Positions 16,453 to 24,186 of a stretch of 33,967 nt of DNA are shown one piece after another; position 1 is the first letter of the stretch; every line of letters starts with the position of its first letter. This DNA comes from Rhodopseudomonas sp. AAP120 (GTDB lineage: Bacteria; Pseudomonadota; Alphaproteobacteria; Rhizobiales; Xanthobacteraceae), in the NCBI RefSeq assembly GCF_001295845.1, contig NZ_LJIC01000098.1, positions 1-33,967 on the forward strand, given 5' to 3'. Position numbers and translations under genes: made by a program. Below the pieces are notes generated by a model. The model did not search any database, was not told the DNA's origin, and saw only the letters and a list, made by a program, of their open reading frames with translations.

Positions 16453-17646
16453 ATGAACTTCAAACTGTTCTCCGCCGCGCTCGCCACCACCGCCCTGATC
16501 GCCATCGCGCCGGCTGCGGCGGAAGGCGTCAAGATCGGCATTCTCAACGATCAGTCCGGCGTCTATGCCGATTACGGCGGCAAGGGCTCGGTCGAAGCCG
16601 CCAAGATGGCGGTCGAGGATTTTGGCGGCGAAGTGCTCGGCGGCAAGGTCGAGATCGTTTCGGCGGACCATCAGAACAAGCCCGACACCGCGGTGACGAT
16701 CGCGCGCAAATGGTTCGACGTCGACGGCGTCGACATGATCACCGAACTGACCACCTCGTCGGTGGCGCTGGCGGTGCAGGACCTCGCCAAGGAAAAGAAG
16801 AAGATCGATATCGTGGTCGGCGCCGCGACCTCGCGCATCACCGGCGATGCCTGCCAGCCCTACGGCTTCCATTGGGCGTTCGACACCCGTGCGCTCGCGG
16901 TCGGCACCGGCGGCGCGCTCGTGAAGGCCGGTGGCGACACCTGGTTCTTCCTCACCGCCGACTACGCGTTCGGCTATTCGCTGGAGAAGGACACCAGCGA
17001 GATCGTCCAGGCCAATGGCGGCAAGGTGCTCGGCTCGGTGCGGCATCCGCTGAATTCGTCCGATTTCTCGTCGTTCCTGCTGCAGGCCCAGGCCTCCAAG
17101 GCCAAGGTCGTCGGCCTCGCCAATGCCGGCCTCGACACCGCCAACGCCATCAAGCAGGCGGCGGAATTCGGCATCGTTCAGGGCGGTCAGAAAATGGCCG
17201 GCCTGTTGATGACGCTGGCCGAAGTGCACGGCCTCGGCCTCAAGGCCGCGCAGGGCCTGGTGCTGACCGAGGCGTATTATTGGGACCGCGACGACAAGTC
17301 CCGCGAATTCGCCGAGCGCTACTTCAAGCGCACCAACCGGATGCCGAGCATGATCCAGGCCGGCACCTATTCGGCGACGCTGTCCTACCTCAAGGCGGTG
17401 AAGGCCGCCGGCAGCAAGGACACCGACGCGGTGGCCAAGAAGCTGAAGGAACTGCCCGTGGATGACGCCTTCGCCAAGGGCAACGTCCAGGCCAACGGCC
17501 GCTTCGTCCACGACATGTATCTGTTCGAGGTCAAGAAGCCGGAAGAGTCCAAGAAGCCATGGGACTACTACAAGCAGCTCGCCGTCGTCCCCGGCGACCA
17601 GGCCTTCCCCACCGCCAAGGACAGCGGCTGCCCGCTGACGAAGTGA
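16453..17646 (+). CDS. Branched-chain-amino-acid-type ABC transporter substrate-binding protein
   Basis: A protein of 397 residues. GGGAGG at about 16438 fixes the ATG at 16453. Residues 1-23 are a signal peptide (MNFKLFSAALATTALIAIAPAAA). The mature protein is a type I periplasmic binding protein of the Peripla_BP_6 (LivJ-like) family: VKIGILNDQSGVYADYGGKGSVEAAKMA, ARKWFDVDGVDMI, WFFLTADYAFGYSLEKD and VLTEAYYWDRDDKSREFAERYFK. Known relatives in Rhodopseudomonas bind amino acids, urea or aromatic acids; the ligand cannot be told here. No permease or ATPase gene is adjacent, and a strong terminator follows, so it is a stand-alone binding protein. Confidence 0.93.
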   Translation: MNFKLFSAALATTALIAIAPAAAEGVKIGILNDQSGVYADYGGKGSVEAAKMAVEDFGGEVLGGKVEIVSADHQNKPDTAVTIARKWFDVDGVDMITELTTSSVALAVQDLAKEKKKIDIVVGAATSRITGDACQPYGFHWAFDTRALAVGTGGALVKAGGDTWFFLTADYAFGYSLEKDTSEIVQANGGKVLGSVRHPLNSSDFSSFLLQAQASKAKVVGLANAGLDTANAIKQAAEFGIVQGGQKMAGLLMTLAEVHGLGLKAAQGLVLTEAYYWDRDDKSREFAERYFKRTNRMPSMIQAGTYSATLSYLKAVKAAGSKDTDAVAKKLKELPVDDAFAKGNVQANGRFVHDMYLFEVKKPEESKKPWDYYKQLAVVPGDQAFPTAKDSGCPLTK

Positions 17647-17673
17647 GCACTTCGCTTAGTTCAGATCGATCGA

Positions 17674-17705
17674 AGCCGGCGCTCAGCAAGGGCGCCGGCT
17701 TTTGT
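17674..17705 (+). terminator. Intrinsic terminator after the substrate-binding protein gene
   Basis: AGCCGGCGC (17674-17682) and GCGCCGGCT (17692-17700) form a perfect 9-bp stem with a 9-nt loop, followed by TTTTGTTTG. It lies 28 bp after the stop codon. Confidence 0.85.
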
Positions 17706-17734
17706 TTGATCCCGTCACGCCGAGCACTGCGCAA

Positions 17735-17859
17735 CCTCCCCCGCTTGCGGGGGAGGTCGACGCGCGAAGCGCGGCGGGTGAGGGCCCTCCGCTCCGCGAG
17801 TCGCTGAGTCAGCGGCTGGGGCGCCCTCACCCCAACCCTCTCCCGCAAGCGGGAGAGGG
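17735..17859. repeat. Class A intergenic element, second copy (opposite orientation)
   Basis: Palindromes CCTCCCCCGC-TT-GCGGGGGAGG (17735-17756) and CCCTCTCCCGC-AA-GCGGGAGAGGG (17836-17859) bound the element. The inner stretch CTCCGCGAGTCGCTGAGTCAG is the complement of the matching block at about 3733-3755. It lies between convergent genes. Confidence 0.8.
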
Positions 17860-17898
17860 AGCGCGCTGTGCTCGGGTCACGCCCCAGCATCCCTCGGG

Positions 17899-18291
17899 TC
17901 AGGGCCCCAGCATCCTATGCACGACGCCGTAAACGGCGCCGCCCCATAGCCCGGCGGCGGCGACCATTTGCACGGCGAAGCCAGCGCCACGTTTGGCGGC
18001 GGCTTGCGAATATCCAATCAGGTACATCACCCGTCCGATGATCCATAGCGCGCCGAGCGCGGCCGCGAAGGCGTCGCTGAGATAATACGCGAACAGCCAC
18101 AACGACGGCAGGAAGATCGGCATCCATTCCAGCGTGTTGGCCTGCACGCGGAAGACGCGCTCGAAGTCGGCATGGCCGGTCGTGGCCGGCGCCTTGACGC
18201 CGTAGACGCCGCGGGCGCGGGCGACCTGCAGGGTCGTGTAGAAATAGAACATCACCGCCAGCAGGGTCGCGATCGTGGTGTAGTAAAACAT
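17899..18291 (-). CDS. MAPEG-family membrane protein
   Basis: A protein of 130 residues with four predicted helices: about 3-23, 56-76, 77-93 and 105-124. The core RVFRVQANTLEWMPIFLPSLWLFA (46-69) is the MAPEG signature, including the Arg and Asn residues that in mammalian microsomal glutathione transferases and leukotriene C4 synthase contact glutathione. Bacterial members are inner membrane trimers; some show glutathione transferase activity, others are uncharacterised. The start at 18291 has GGGAGG upstream. It follows the AttH-like gene on the same strand by 64 bp, so cotranscription with the ABC cassette is possible but not shown. Confidence 0.88.
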   Translation of the reverse strand: MFYYTTIATLLAVMFYFYTTLQVARARGVYGVKAPATTGHADFERVFRVQANTLEWMPIFLPSLWLFAYYLSDAFAAALGALWIIGRVMYLIGYSQAAAKRGAGFAVQMVAAAGLWGGAVYGVVHRMLGP

Positions 18292-18355
18292 CCCGGCCTC
18301 CCAGTTCTCTGCTTTGTTGGCTCCGGCTGTCCGCCGGTTGTCCGCCAGCTTGAAC

Positions 18356-19441
18356 TCAATAGCCGGTCATCTCAAGATAGCCGATGCCGCTCTGGCTGCC
18401 GGCGAAGCTGATCGGCCCCTCCCAATACGGGAAGCTGGTGCCCATCCAGCTCGACGGATTGAGCGGCGTGGTCTCGATCGCGAGGCCGTGGCCCGGCACG
18501 CTGACCCGCCAGCGCGTCGGCAGTTTGCGGCCGGCGGTCTCGGTGGTGGCGAGCGGCTCCAGCGCGATGGCATCCGGCGCCAGCTGTTCGGAACGGCCGT
18601 CGCGGCCGATCCAGTTGCCGGCGAAGTAATGCCCGCCACCCCTCTGCCGCAGCCGGAACAGCATCACCTTCTCGCCGGATGACAGATGCAGCGAGAACCA
18701 GTCCCAGCCGGTCTGGTCGGAGGCGAGCGGCTGGCTGGAGAATTCGCGGTCCATCCAGGCGATGCCGTCGACCGCGACCGGCTTGCCGTCCAGCGTCAGC
18801 GTGCCCTGCGCCGTGAAGTAAGGTTGGCTGTAATAGTACGAGGCCTGTCCGCGCTCGGATTTGCGCGAATAGCCGGCATCACCCTGCAGCACCAGCGGGC
18901 GGTCGGCGGTGAGCCGCAGCTTGTAGGCGAAGTCGGCACCCGTCGCGGTCACGTCGAGCGGCGACAAGGTCGCTGCATCCATCGCGTCGCCGCCGCGCAG
19001 CGCCCAGTCATCGATGATCGCGCTGAACGGCGACGCGGTGACGCCGGCCTGCCCGGAGCCGCCGCGGGCGAATTTCTCGGCGAAGCGGTGCGTCTCCGCG
19101 CTGGTCAGCGCCGCATGCGCCATCCACACCTGCTGATTGGCCCATCCCTCGCGTTGCGGCCCGGGCGTCATCGCCTGGCGAAACAGCGTCCACTGCACGC
19201 CGTAAGCCTTGCCGCCAGCATCCTTCAGGTTCGCGGTCAGGTACCACCACTCGATCCGGAAGTCCGGATGTGCGCCGTGATCCTGCGGGAACATCAACGT
19301 GCGTCCCGGCACCACTGGCGCGAATTCGCCGGCCTCGCTGCCGAGCCCGGCGAAACCTTGCGCCAGCGCGCGCCGGCCGCCGAGACCGAGCGTCAGCAAG
19401 CCGCCCGCGAAGCAACGACGAGAGAGAAGTCTAGCGCTCAT
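18356..19441 (-). CDS. AttH/CrtC-like lipocalin-fold protein, Tat-exported
   Basis: A protein of 361 residues. The N-terminus MSARLLSRRCFAGGLLTLGLGG has a twin-arginine motif (SRRCF), a hydrophobic stretch and an Ala-Gln cleavage region near residue 28, pointing to folded export by Tat. The body has the carotenoid 1,2-hydratase/AttH pattern: FPQDHGAHPDFRIEWWYLTANL, YGVQWTLFRQAM, a VDGIAWMDREFSSQPL block with WDWFSLHLSSGEKVMLFRLR, and YWEGPISF near the end. In Agrobacterium, AttH is encoded with ABC components (AttEFG); the same order is seen here, with the permease overlapping this start by 11 nt. The substrate is unknown; hydration or binding of a lipophilic molecule is inference. Confidence 0.88.
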   Translation of the reverse strand: MSARLLSRRCFAGGLLTLGLGGRRALAQGFAGLGSEAGEFAPVVPGRTLMFPQDHGAHPDFRIEWWYLTANLKDAGGKAYGVQWTLFRQAMTPGPQREGWANQQVWMAHAALTSAETHRFAEKFARGGSGQAGVTASPFSAIIDDWALRGGDAMDAATLSPLDVTATGADFAYKLRLTADRPLVLQGDAGYSRKSERGQASYYYSQPYFTAQGTLTLDGKPVAVDGIAWMDREFSSQPLASDQTGWDWFSLHLSSGEKVMLFRLRQRGGGHYFAGNWIGRDGRSEQLAPDAIALEPLATTETAGRKLPTRWRVSVPGHGLAIETTPLNPSSWMGTSFPYWEGPISFAGSQSGIGYLEMTGY

Positions 19442-21893
19442 CCGCGAACACCTTCACCAGCCGTGCCGGCTGCATCCGCAGCAGCTTCAGGATCGGCAGC
19501 GCCGCCGCGATCAGCGACGCCAGCAGCGCGACGCCGAGCAGCTTGATCAGCTCCAGCGGAAACACCTCAAACGGCAGCCGCCAGCCGAACGCCTTGACGT
19601 TGACGACGGCGATCAGACACCACGCCACCAGCAGCCCGAGCGGCAGCGCCAGCGCCGCGGTCAGCGCCGCCATCGACAGCGTCTTCATCAATTCGACAAA
19701 CGCCAGCTTGCGCCGGCTGATGCCGATCGCCCACAGCGGCGCGACCTGTGGCAGCCGCGAATTGCCGAGCGTCAGCAGGCTGGTGAGCAGCGCCACGCCG
19801 GCGATGCCGAGCGTGAAGGCGTTGAGCGCGGTGGTCACCGCGAAGGTGCGGTTGAAGATGCGCTTGGACTCGGTCTTCAGCGTCGCCTGATCGGCGAGGC
19901 TGCGATTGTCGAGCTTGAACGTGGTACGCAGATCGTCGACCAGCGCCGGCACGCGGGCGGGATCGACGCGCAGGCCGAACCTCGTCTGCGCCACATCGGG
20001 GAAGTGCGTGATCAGCGCCCGATAATCGACGCCGATCTGGCCGCGCGGATTGCCGTAATCGGCATAAATCGCGGCGACGCGGAGCGGCCAGGCGCCGCTG
20101 CCGGTGGGCACTTCGATGCGGTCGCCGAGCGAAAGCTTCATCCGCCGCGACAACTGCTCGCTGATCATCGCGCCGTCGCCGCGCGCGACCGCGTCCCAGA
20201 CGTCGGAGGTGCGCTCCAGCAGCGGCCAGTTGTCCCGATAGGTCGGATCGTCGGCAAAGCCGATGATCTCCACTGGCCAATCGCCGAGCTTCACCTCGGC
20301 GCGCGCGCCGGGCAGCAGCGCGGTGACTTCAGGCCGCTGCTGCAGCCAGGCCTTGATCTCGCCGGCCTGCTGATCGTTCGCCGCGTTGAGATAGACCTCG
20401 GCAGCAAGCCGGCCGTCGAGCCAGCGCACGAAGGTGCGGCTGAAGCTTTCCACCATGGTGCCGACGCCGACATTGACGCCCAGCGCCAGCAGCAGCGCCA
20501 TCAGGGCGAGCGACAGGCCGGAGAGTTGCAGCCGGTTGTCGGCCCAGAACCACTTTGCCAGCGGCCGCTGCGATGAACGCTCCCCCAGCGCCAGCACCAG
20601 GCCGAGCACCGCCGGCAGGCCGAGCGCCGCGCCGAGCAGGATCGCCGCCAGCACCGCGAAGCCCGACACGAGTGAGTCGCCAAAAATCAGGAAACCGCCG
20701 GCCGCGACGAACACCAGCACGGCAACGCTGCCCTGGATCAGCAGCCAGCGCTGCTGCGCCTGCTGCCAGGCGAAGGCTTGCGCGGCGGCCAACACCGGCA
20801 TCCGCGCCGCCTTGATCAAGCTGGCGGCGGCCGCCGCGAGCGCGCCGAGGATGCTGATGGCGATGCCGGCCAGCCACCATTGCGGCTTCAGCGACAATTC
20901 GCCGGGAATCTGCGCGCCGTACAGACCTCGCAAACTGGCAGCGACGTCGGGCAGCAGCGTCGCGGCGATGAAATAGCCGCAGACCAGGCCGACCAGCCCC
21001 GCGACCAAGGCGATCAGCGTCAGTTCGATTACCATCACGCTATTCAGCAGCCGCGCCGAGGCGCCGCAGGCGCGCAGCGTCCGCAGCGTCGGCCGTCGCT
21101 GCTCGAAGGCGAGCCCGATCGCCGAATTCACGATGAACAGCCCGACCAGAAACGACAGCAGCCCGAACGCCGTGAGATTGAGATGAAAGCTGTCGGTGAG
21201 ACGCTCGAGATCGGTCTCGGTGTCCGGCTCGACTCGCTTGAGCTGATCGCCGACGACGTCGTGCAGCGACGTGCGCGCTGTGGTCTTGCTGCCGATCAGC
21301 AGCCGCGAGACCTGATCCTGCAGGCCGAGCAGCGGCTGCGCGAAGCCGATATCGGTCACGAGTACGCCCGGCGCGATCTCGGGCTGCGGCCGCAGCGGCG
21401 GCAGCTTGCCGCCATTGCTGAGCGTCGGCGTTGCGCCTGCGCTGAGCTGCAATTCGCGCATCGTGTCCGGCGAGATCAGCGTCTGGCCCGGCGGCAGGAT
21501 GAAGCCCTGCAGATTGGCGGTGCCGATCGCCGGCGCGGCGCTGGCCTCGACCGGCAGCGACAGCGGCTCAATGCCGGTGAGCCGCAGCGTGCGGCCGCCG
21601 AGCCGGACCTGGCCTTCGACAACAGGCGACACCGGCCAGCCGGCGCGGCGCAGATCGACGAACAGCTGCTGCGGGAAGTGATCACCATTCGCCGCCACCA
21701 GCGTCGCGGTGCGCGCTCCGCCGAGCGTCGCGGCGGCGCGGTCGTAGCTGCTACGCGCCTGCGCGTTCAGCGCCTGCACGCCGCTCCACAGCGCGGTCGC
21801 CGAGATCAGACCGATCAGCAGCGTAGCGAATTGCAGCTTGTGCCGCCGCCAGTGGCTCAGCAGCACCGCGAGGATCCACAGCGCGCGCCTCAC
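19431..21893 (-). CDS. FtsX/MacB-type ABC transporter permease (AttFG-like fusion)
   Basis: A protein of 820 residues with a GTG start (21891-21893) that overlaps the ATPase stop as GTGA. TM1 lies at about 17-40, followed by a large periplasmic domain (about 41-240), a first three-helix FtsX block (about 250-370), further paired helices (about 385-490), a second periplasmic region (about 490-690) and a last three-helix FtsX block (about 700-815). This duplicated layout is that of LolCE/YbbP-type permeases, which power substrate handling on the periplasmic side rather than classical import. The cassette with an exported AttH-like protein suggests a lipophilic or envelope substrate. One polypeptide replaces separate AttF and AttG subunits. 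Confidence 0.9.
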   Translation of the reverse strand: MRRALWILAVLLSHWRRHKLQFATLLIGLISATALWSGVQALNAQARSSYDRAAATLGGARTATLVAANGDHFPQQLFVDLRRAGWPVSPVVEGQVRLGGRTLRLTGIEPLSLPVEASAAPAIGTANLQGFILPPGQTLISPDTMRELQLSAGATPTLSNGGKLPPLRPQPEIAPGVLVTDIGFAQPLLGLQDQVSRLLIGSKTTARTSLHDVVGDQLKRVEPDTETDLERLTDSFHLNLTAFGLLSFLVGLFIVNSAIGLAFEQRRPTLRTLRACGASARLLNSVMVIELTLIALVAGLVGLVCGYFIAATLLPDVAASLRGLYGAQIPGELSLKPQWWLAGIAISILGALAAAAASLIKAARMPVLAAAQAFAWQQAQQRWLLIQGSVAVLVFVAAGGFLIFGDSLVSGFAVLAAILLGAALGLPAVLGLVLALGERSSQRPLAKWFWADNRLQLSGLSLALMALLLALGVNVGVGTMVESFSRTFVRWLDGRLAAEVYLNAANDQQAGEIKAWLQQRPEVTALLPGARAEVKLGDWPVEIIGFADDPTYRDNWPLLERTSDVWDAVARGDGAMISEQLSRRMKLSLGDRIEVPTGSGAWPLRVAAIYADYGNPRGQIGVDYRALITHFPDVAQTRFGLRVDPARVPALVDDLRTTFKLDNRSLADQATLKTESKRIFNRTFAVTTALNAFTLGIAGVALLTSLLTLGNSRLPQVAPLWAIGISRRKLAFVELMKTLSMAALTAALALPLGLLVAWCLIAVVNVKAFGWRLPFEVFPLELIKLLGVALLASLIAAALPILKLLRMQPARLVKVFADER

Positions 21894-22561
21894 CGGATCA
21901 GCCCCGCATGCAGATGGACGCGGCGGTCCAGCATGCCGGCGAGCCGTTCGCTGTGCGTCACCATCAGGAAGCCGCAGCCGGTGCGGCGGACCAGGTCGGT
22001 CGCCAGCGCCAGAACGCTGTCAGCGGTGTCTTCGTCGAGATTGCCGGTCGGCTCGTCCGCCAGCAGCAGCACCGGCTTCACCGCCAGCGCACGGCCGATC
22101 GCGACGCGCTGCTGCTGGCCGCCGGAGAGTTGCTCCGGATAGCGCTTCAGCAGCGCACCGAGGCCGAGGCGCTCGATCAGTTCGGCATGCCATGCCGCAT
22201 CGTGGCGGCCGGCGAGGCGGGACTGGAAGGCGAGATTGTCGGCGACGGTAAGGCTCGGGATCAGGTTGAATTGCTGAAACACCAGCCCGAGCCGGTCACG
22301 GCGAAACGCGGCGCGCTCGGCGTCGGCAAGTTGCGCGATGTCCTGCTCGCCGAAGCGGATCGTGCCGCGATCGGGTTGATCGAGCCCGGCGATCAGATGC
22401 AGCAGCGTGCTCTTGCCGCTGCCGGATTCGCCGGTCAGTGCCACGCTCTCGCCGGGCGCGAGTACAAGATCGACGCCGCGCAGCACGGCGACGCTGTCCT
22501 GCCCGGAGCGATAGGATTTGGTCAGGCCGGAGACGCTCAGCATCGCGGCGCGATCCGCCAT
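21890..22561 (-). CDS. LolD/MacB-type ABC transporter ATPase
   Basis: A protein of 223 residues. Motifs: Walker A GESGSGKST (about 39-47), Q-loop FQQFNLIPSL, signature LSGGQQQRVAIGRAL, Walker B VLLLADEPTGNLD and the switch His in VTHSERLA. The short length and the sequence around the Q-loop place it in the LolD/MacB/FtsE class that works with FtsX-type permeases. The first ATG at 22561 has a weak ribosome site; an ATG at 22543 (residue 7) is an alternative start. It heads a three-gene coupled operon (ATPase, permease, AttH-like protein). The 245-bp gap to the divergent MFS gene must hold the promoter, but none stands out. Confidence 0.94.
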   Translation of the reverse strand: MADRAAMLSVSGLTKSYRSGQDSVAVLRGVDLVLAPGESVALTGESGSGKSTLLHLIAGLDQPDRGTIRFGEQDIAQLADAERAAFRRDRLGLVFQQFNLIPSLTVADNLAFQSRLAGRHDAAWHAELIERLGLGALLKRYPEQLSGGQQQRVAIGRALAVKPVLLLADEPTGNLDEDTADSVLALATDLVRRTGCGFLMVTHSERLAGMLDRRVHLHAGLIR

Positions 22562-22806
22562 GCGGGCCTGGTCCGGCCGATCATCGTCGATCTGGTCAAT
22601 CCTCGGATGTCCCGGTCTTCACGTGTCCGTCCGATATGGTGCGCGGCCGTTCGCGACTCAATGACGGGCTGCCGGATTGTTTGCGCTGCAGCGCGGCTTG
22701 CTGCGACGATTTGGCAATACGCGATTGCATCGGGGACGGAACGGCGGCAGCATCGCATCAAAGCCCGCCCGCGAGGCGGTGCACGATAACGTTCGGGAGG
22801 TCGCGC

Positions 22807-24093
22807 TTGGACAGTCCAGCCACGCCGAAAGGCGCCTGGAGGATCACGTTCCTCCTGTTTCTGTTCATGGTCGTCAACTTCGCCGACAAGATCGTGGTCG
22901 GCCTCGCCGGCGTGCCGATCTCGCGTGATCTGAAGTTGACGCCGGAGCAGTTCGGCCTGCTGGGATCCTCGTTCTTCTTTCTGTTCTCGATCGCCGCCAT
23001 CGTGGTCGGCTTCGTGGTCAACCGGATCGAGGCGCGATGGGTGCTGCTGGTGCTGGCGCTGATCTGGGCCGTCGCGCAATTTCCGATGGTCGGCGAGGTC
23101 AGCTTCACGACGCTGCTGATCTGCCGCATCATTCTCGGGGCAGGCGAGGGGCCGGCATTCTCGGTCGCGGCGCATGCGATCTACAAATGGTTTCCCGACC
23201 ACAAGCGCACGCTGCCGACCGCGATCCTGTCGCAGGGCTCGGCGTTCGGCGTGATCCTGGCGGTGCCGGCGCTGAACTGGATCATCGTCAATCACTCCTG
23301 GCACTACGCGTTCGGCGCACTCGGGCTGGTCGGGCTGATGTGGGCGGCGGCGTGGCTGGCGCTCGGCAAGGAGGGTCCGCTGGTGCCGACGCCGTCCGCG
23401 GCGGCGGCCGAGCCGCGGATTCCCTATGCGCGGCTGCTGACGTCGCGCACCTTCGTCGGCTGTGTCGCCGCGACCTTCGGCGCCTATTGGGCGCTGTCGC
23501 TCGGGCTGACCTGGTTCACCACCTATATCATCACCGGGCTCGGCTTCAGCCAGCACGATGCCGGGCTGATCTCGGTGACGCCGTGGCTGTTCGGCGCCGC
23601 GGTGGTGCTGCTCACCGGCTGGTTGTCGCAGATGCTGATGGCGCGCGGCGTCTCGACCCGCCGGGCGCGTGGCGTGCTCGGCGCGGCGCCGCTGGTGCTC
23701 GGCGGCCTGATCCTGCTGTCGATGCCGCTGCTCCACAGCCCGGCGGCGCTGATCGCCGCGCTGGTGGTCGGGGCGGGGTTGTGTGGATCGATCTATGTGG
23801 TGTGCCCGCCGATGATCGCCGAGTTCACGCCGGTGTCGCAGCGCGGCGCCGCGATCGCGATCTACGGCGCGCTGTACACGCTGGCCGGCGTCGTCGCGCC
23901 GCTGGTGATGGGCAGCGTCGTGCAGAACGCCGCATCACCAAACGACGGCTACCTCACCGGCTACATGATCAACGGCGCGGTGCTGATCGCCTCCGGCCTG
24001 CTCGGCCTGCTGCTGCTGTGGCCGAACACCGAGCGGGCGCGGCTGCTGAACCATGTCGCGCCCGCCGCCGTCGGCCTGCGCACGCCTGCTTGA
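22807..24093 (+). CDS. MFS transporter, anion:cation symporter-like
   Basis: A protein of 428 residues if started at TTG 22807, which has a perfect GGGAGG 6 nt upstream (22795-22800); the protein then begins with a short polar tail DSPATPKGAWR before TM1. No ATG in a better place exists upstream. About twelve hydrophobic segments are visible. The stretch FADKIVVGLAGVPISRDLKLTPEQFGLLGSSFFFLFSIAAI is typical of the ACS branch of MFS, which includes hexuronate, phthalate and other organic-anion carriers. A loop with GRR/TRRARG-like charges lies mid-protein. The substrate is not known. It converges on a Liv-type binding protein across a hairpin repeat. Confidence 0.9.
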   Translation: MDSPATPKGAWRITFLLFLFMVVNFADKIVVGLAGVPISRDLKLTPEQFGLLGSSFFFLFSIAAIVVGFVVNRIEARWVLLVLALIWAVAQFPMVGEVSFTTLLICRIILGAGEGPAFSVAAHAIYKWFPDHKRTLPTAILSQGSAFGVILAVPALNWIIVNHSWHYAFGALGLVGLMWAAAWLALGKEGPLVPTPSAAAAEPRIPYARLLTSRTFVGCVAATFGAYWALSLGLTWFTTYIITGLGFSQHDAGLISVTPWLFGAAVVLLTGWLSQMLMARGVSTRRARGVLGAAPLVLGGLILLSMPLLHSPAALIAALVVGAGLCGSIYVVCPPMIAEFTPVSQRGAAIAIYGALYTLAGVVAPLVMGSVVQNAASPNDGYLTGYMINGAVLIASGLLGLLLLWPNTERARLLNHVAPAAVGLRTPA

Positions 24094-24105
24094 TAACAGG
24101 CCTCC

Positions 24106-24134
24106 GTCATGGCCGGGACGAGCCCGGCCATGAC
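24106..24134. repeat. Class F short palindrome between convergent genes
   Basis: GTCATGGCCGGG (24106-24117) and its exact complement CCCGGCCATGAC (24123-24134) flank ACGAG. It lies 12 bp after the MFS stop and 52 bp from the stop of the convergent gene, so it could end transcription from both sides, although no T-run is present. Confidence 0.7.
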
Positions 24135-24186
24135 GTGGTGAGGTGGTGGTTGAACTAAGCGCCGACCGGCGTTTCGTGCCGCAGCC

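Noticed and set aside
15835-17511. A 558-residue minus-strand open frame across the barrel and binding-protein genes
   Set aside because: It bridges two real plus-strand genes and the hairpin between them, with no start context or domain.
22438-22806. Upstream extension of the MFS protein by 123 residues
   Set aside because: It overlaps the divergent ATPase gene, is Cys/Arg-rich with no hydrophobic pattern, and the TTG at 22807 has a perfect ribosome site.
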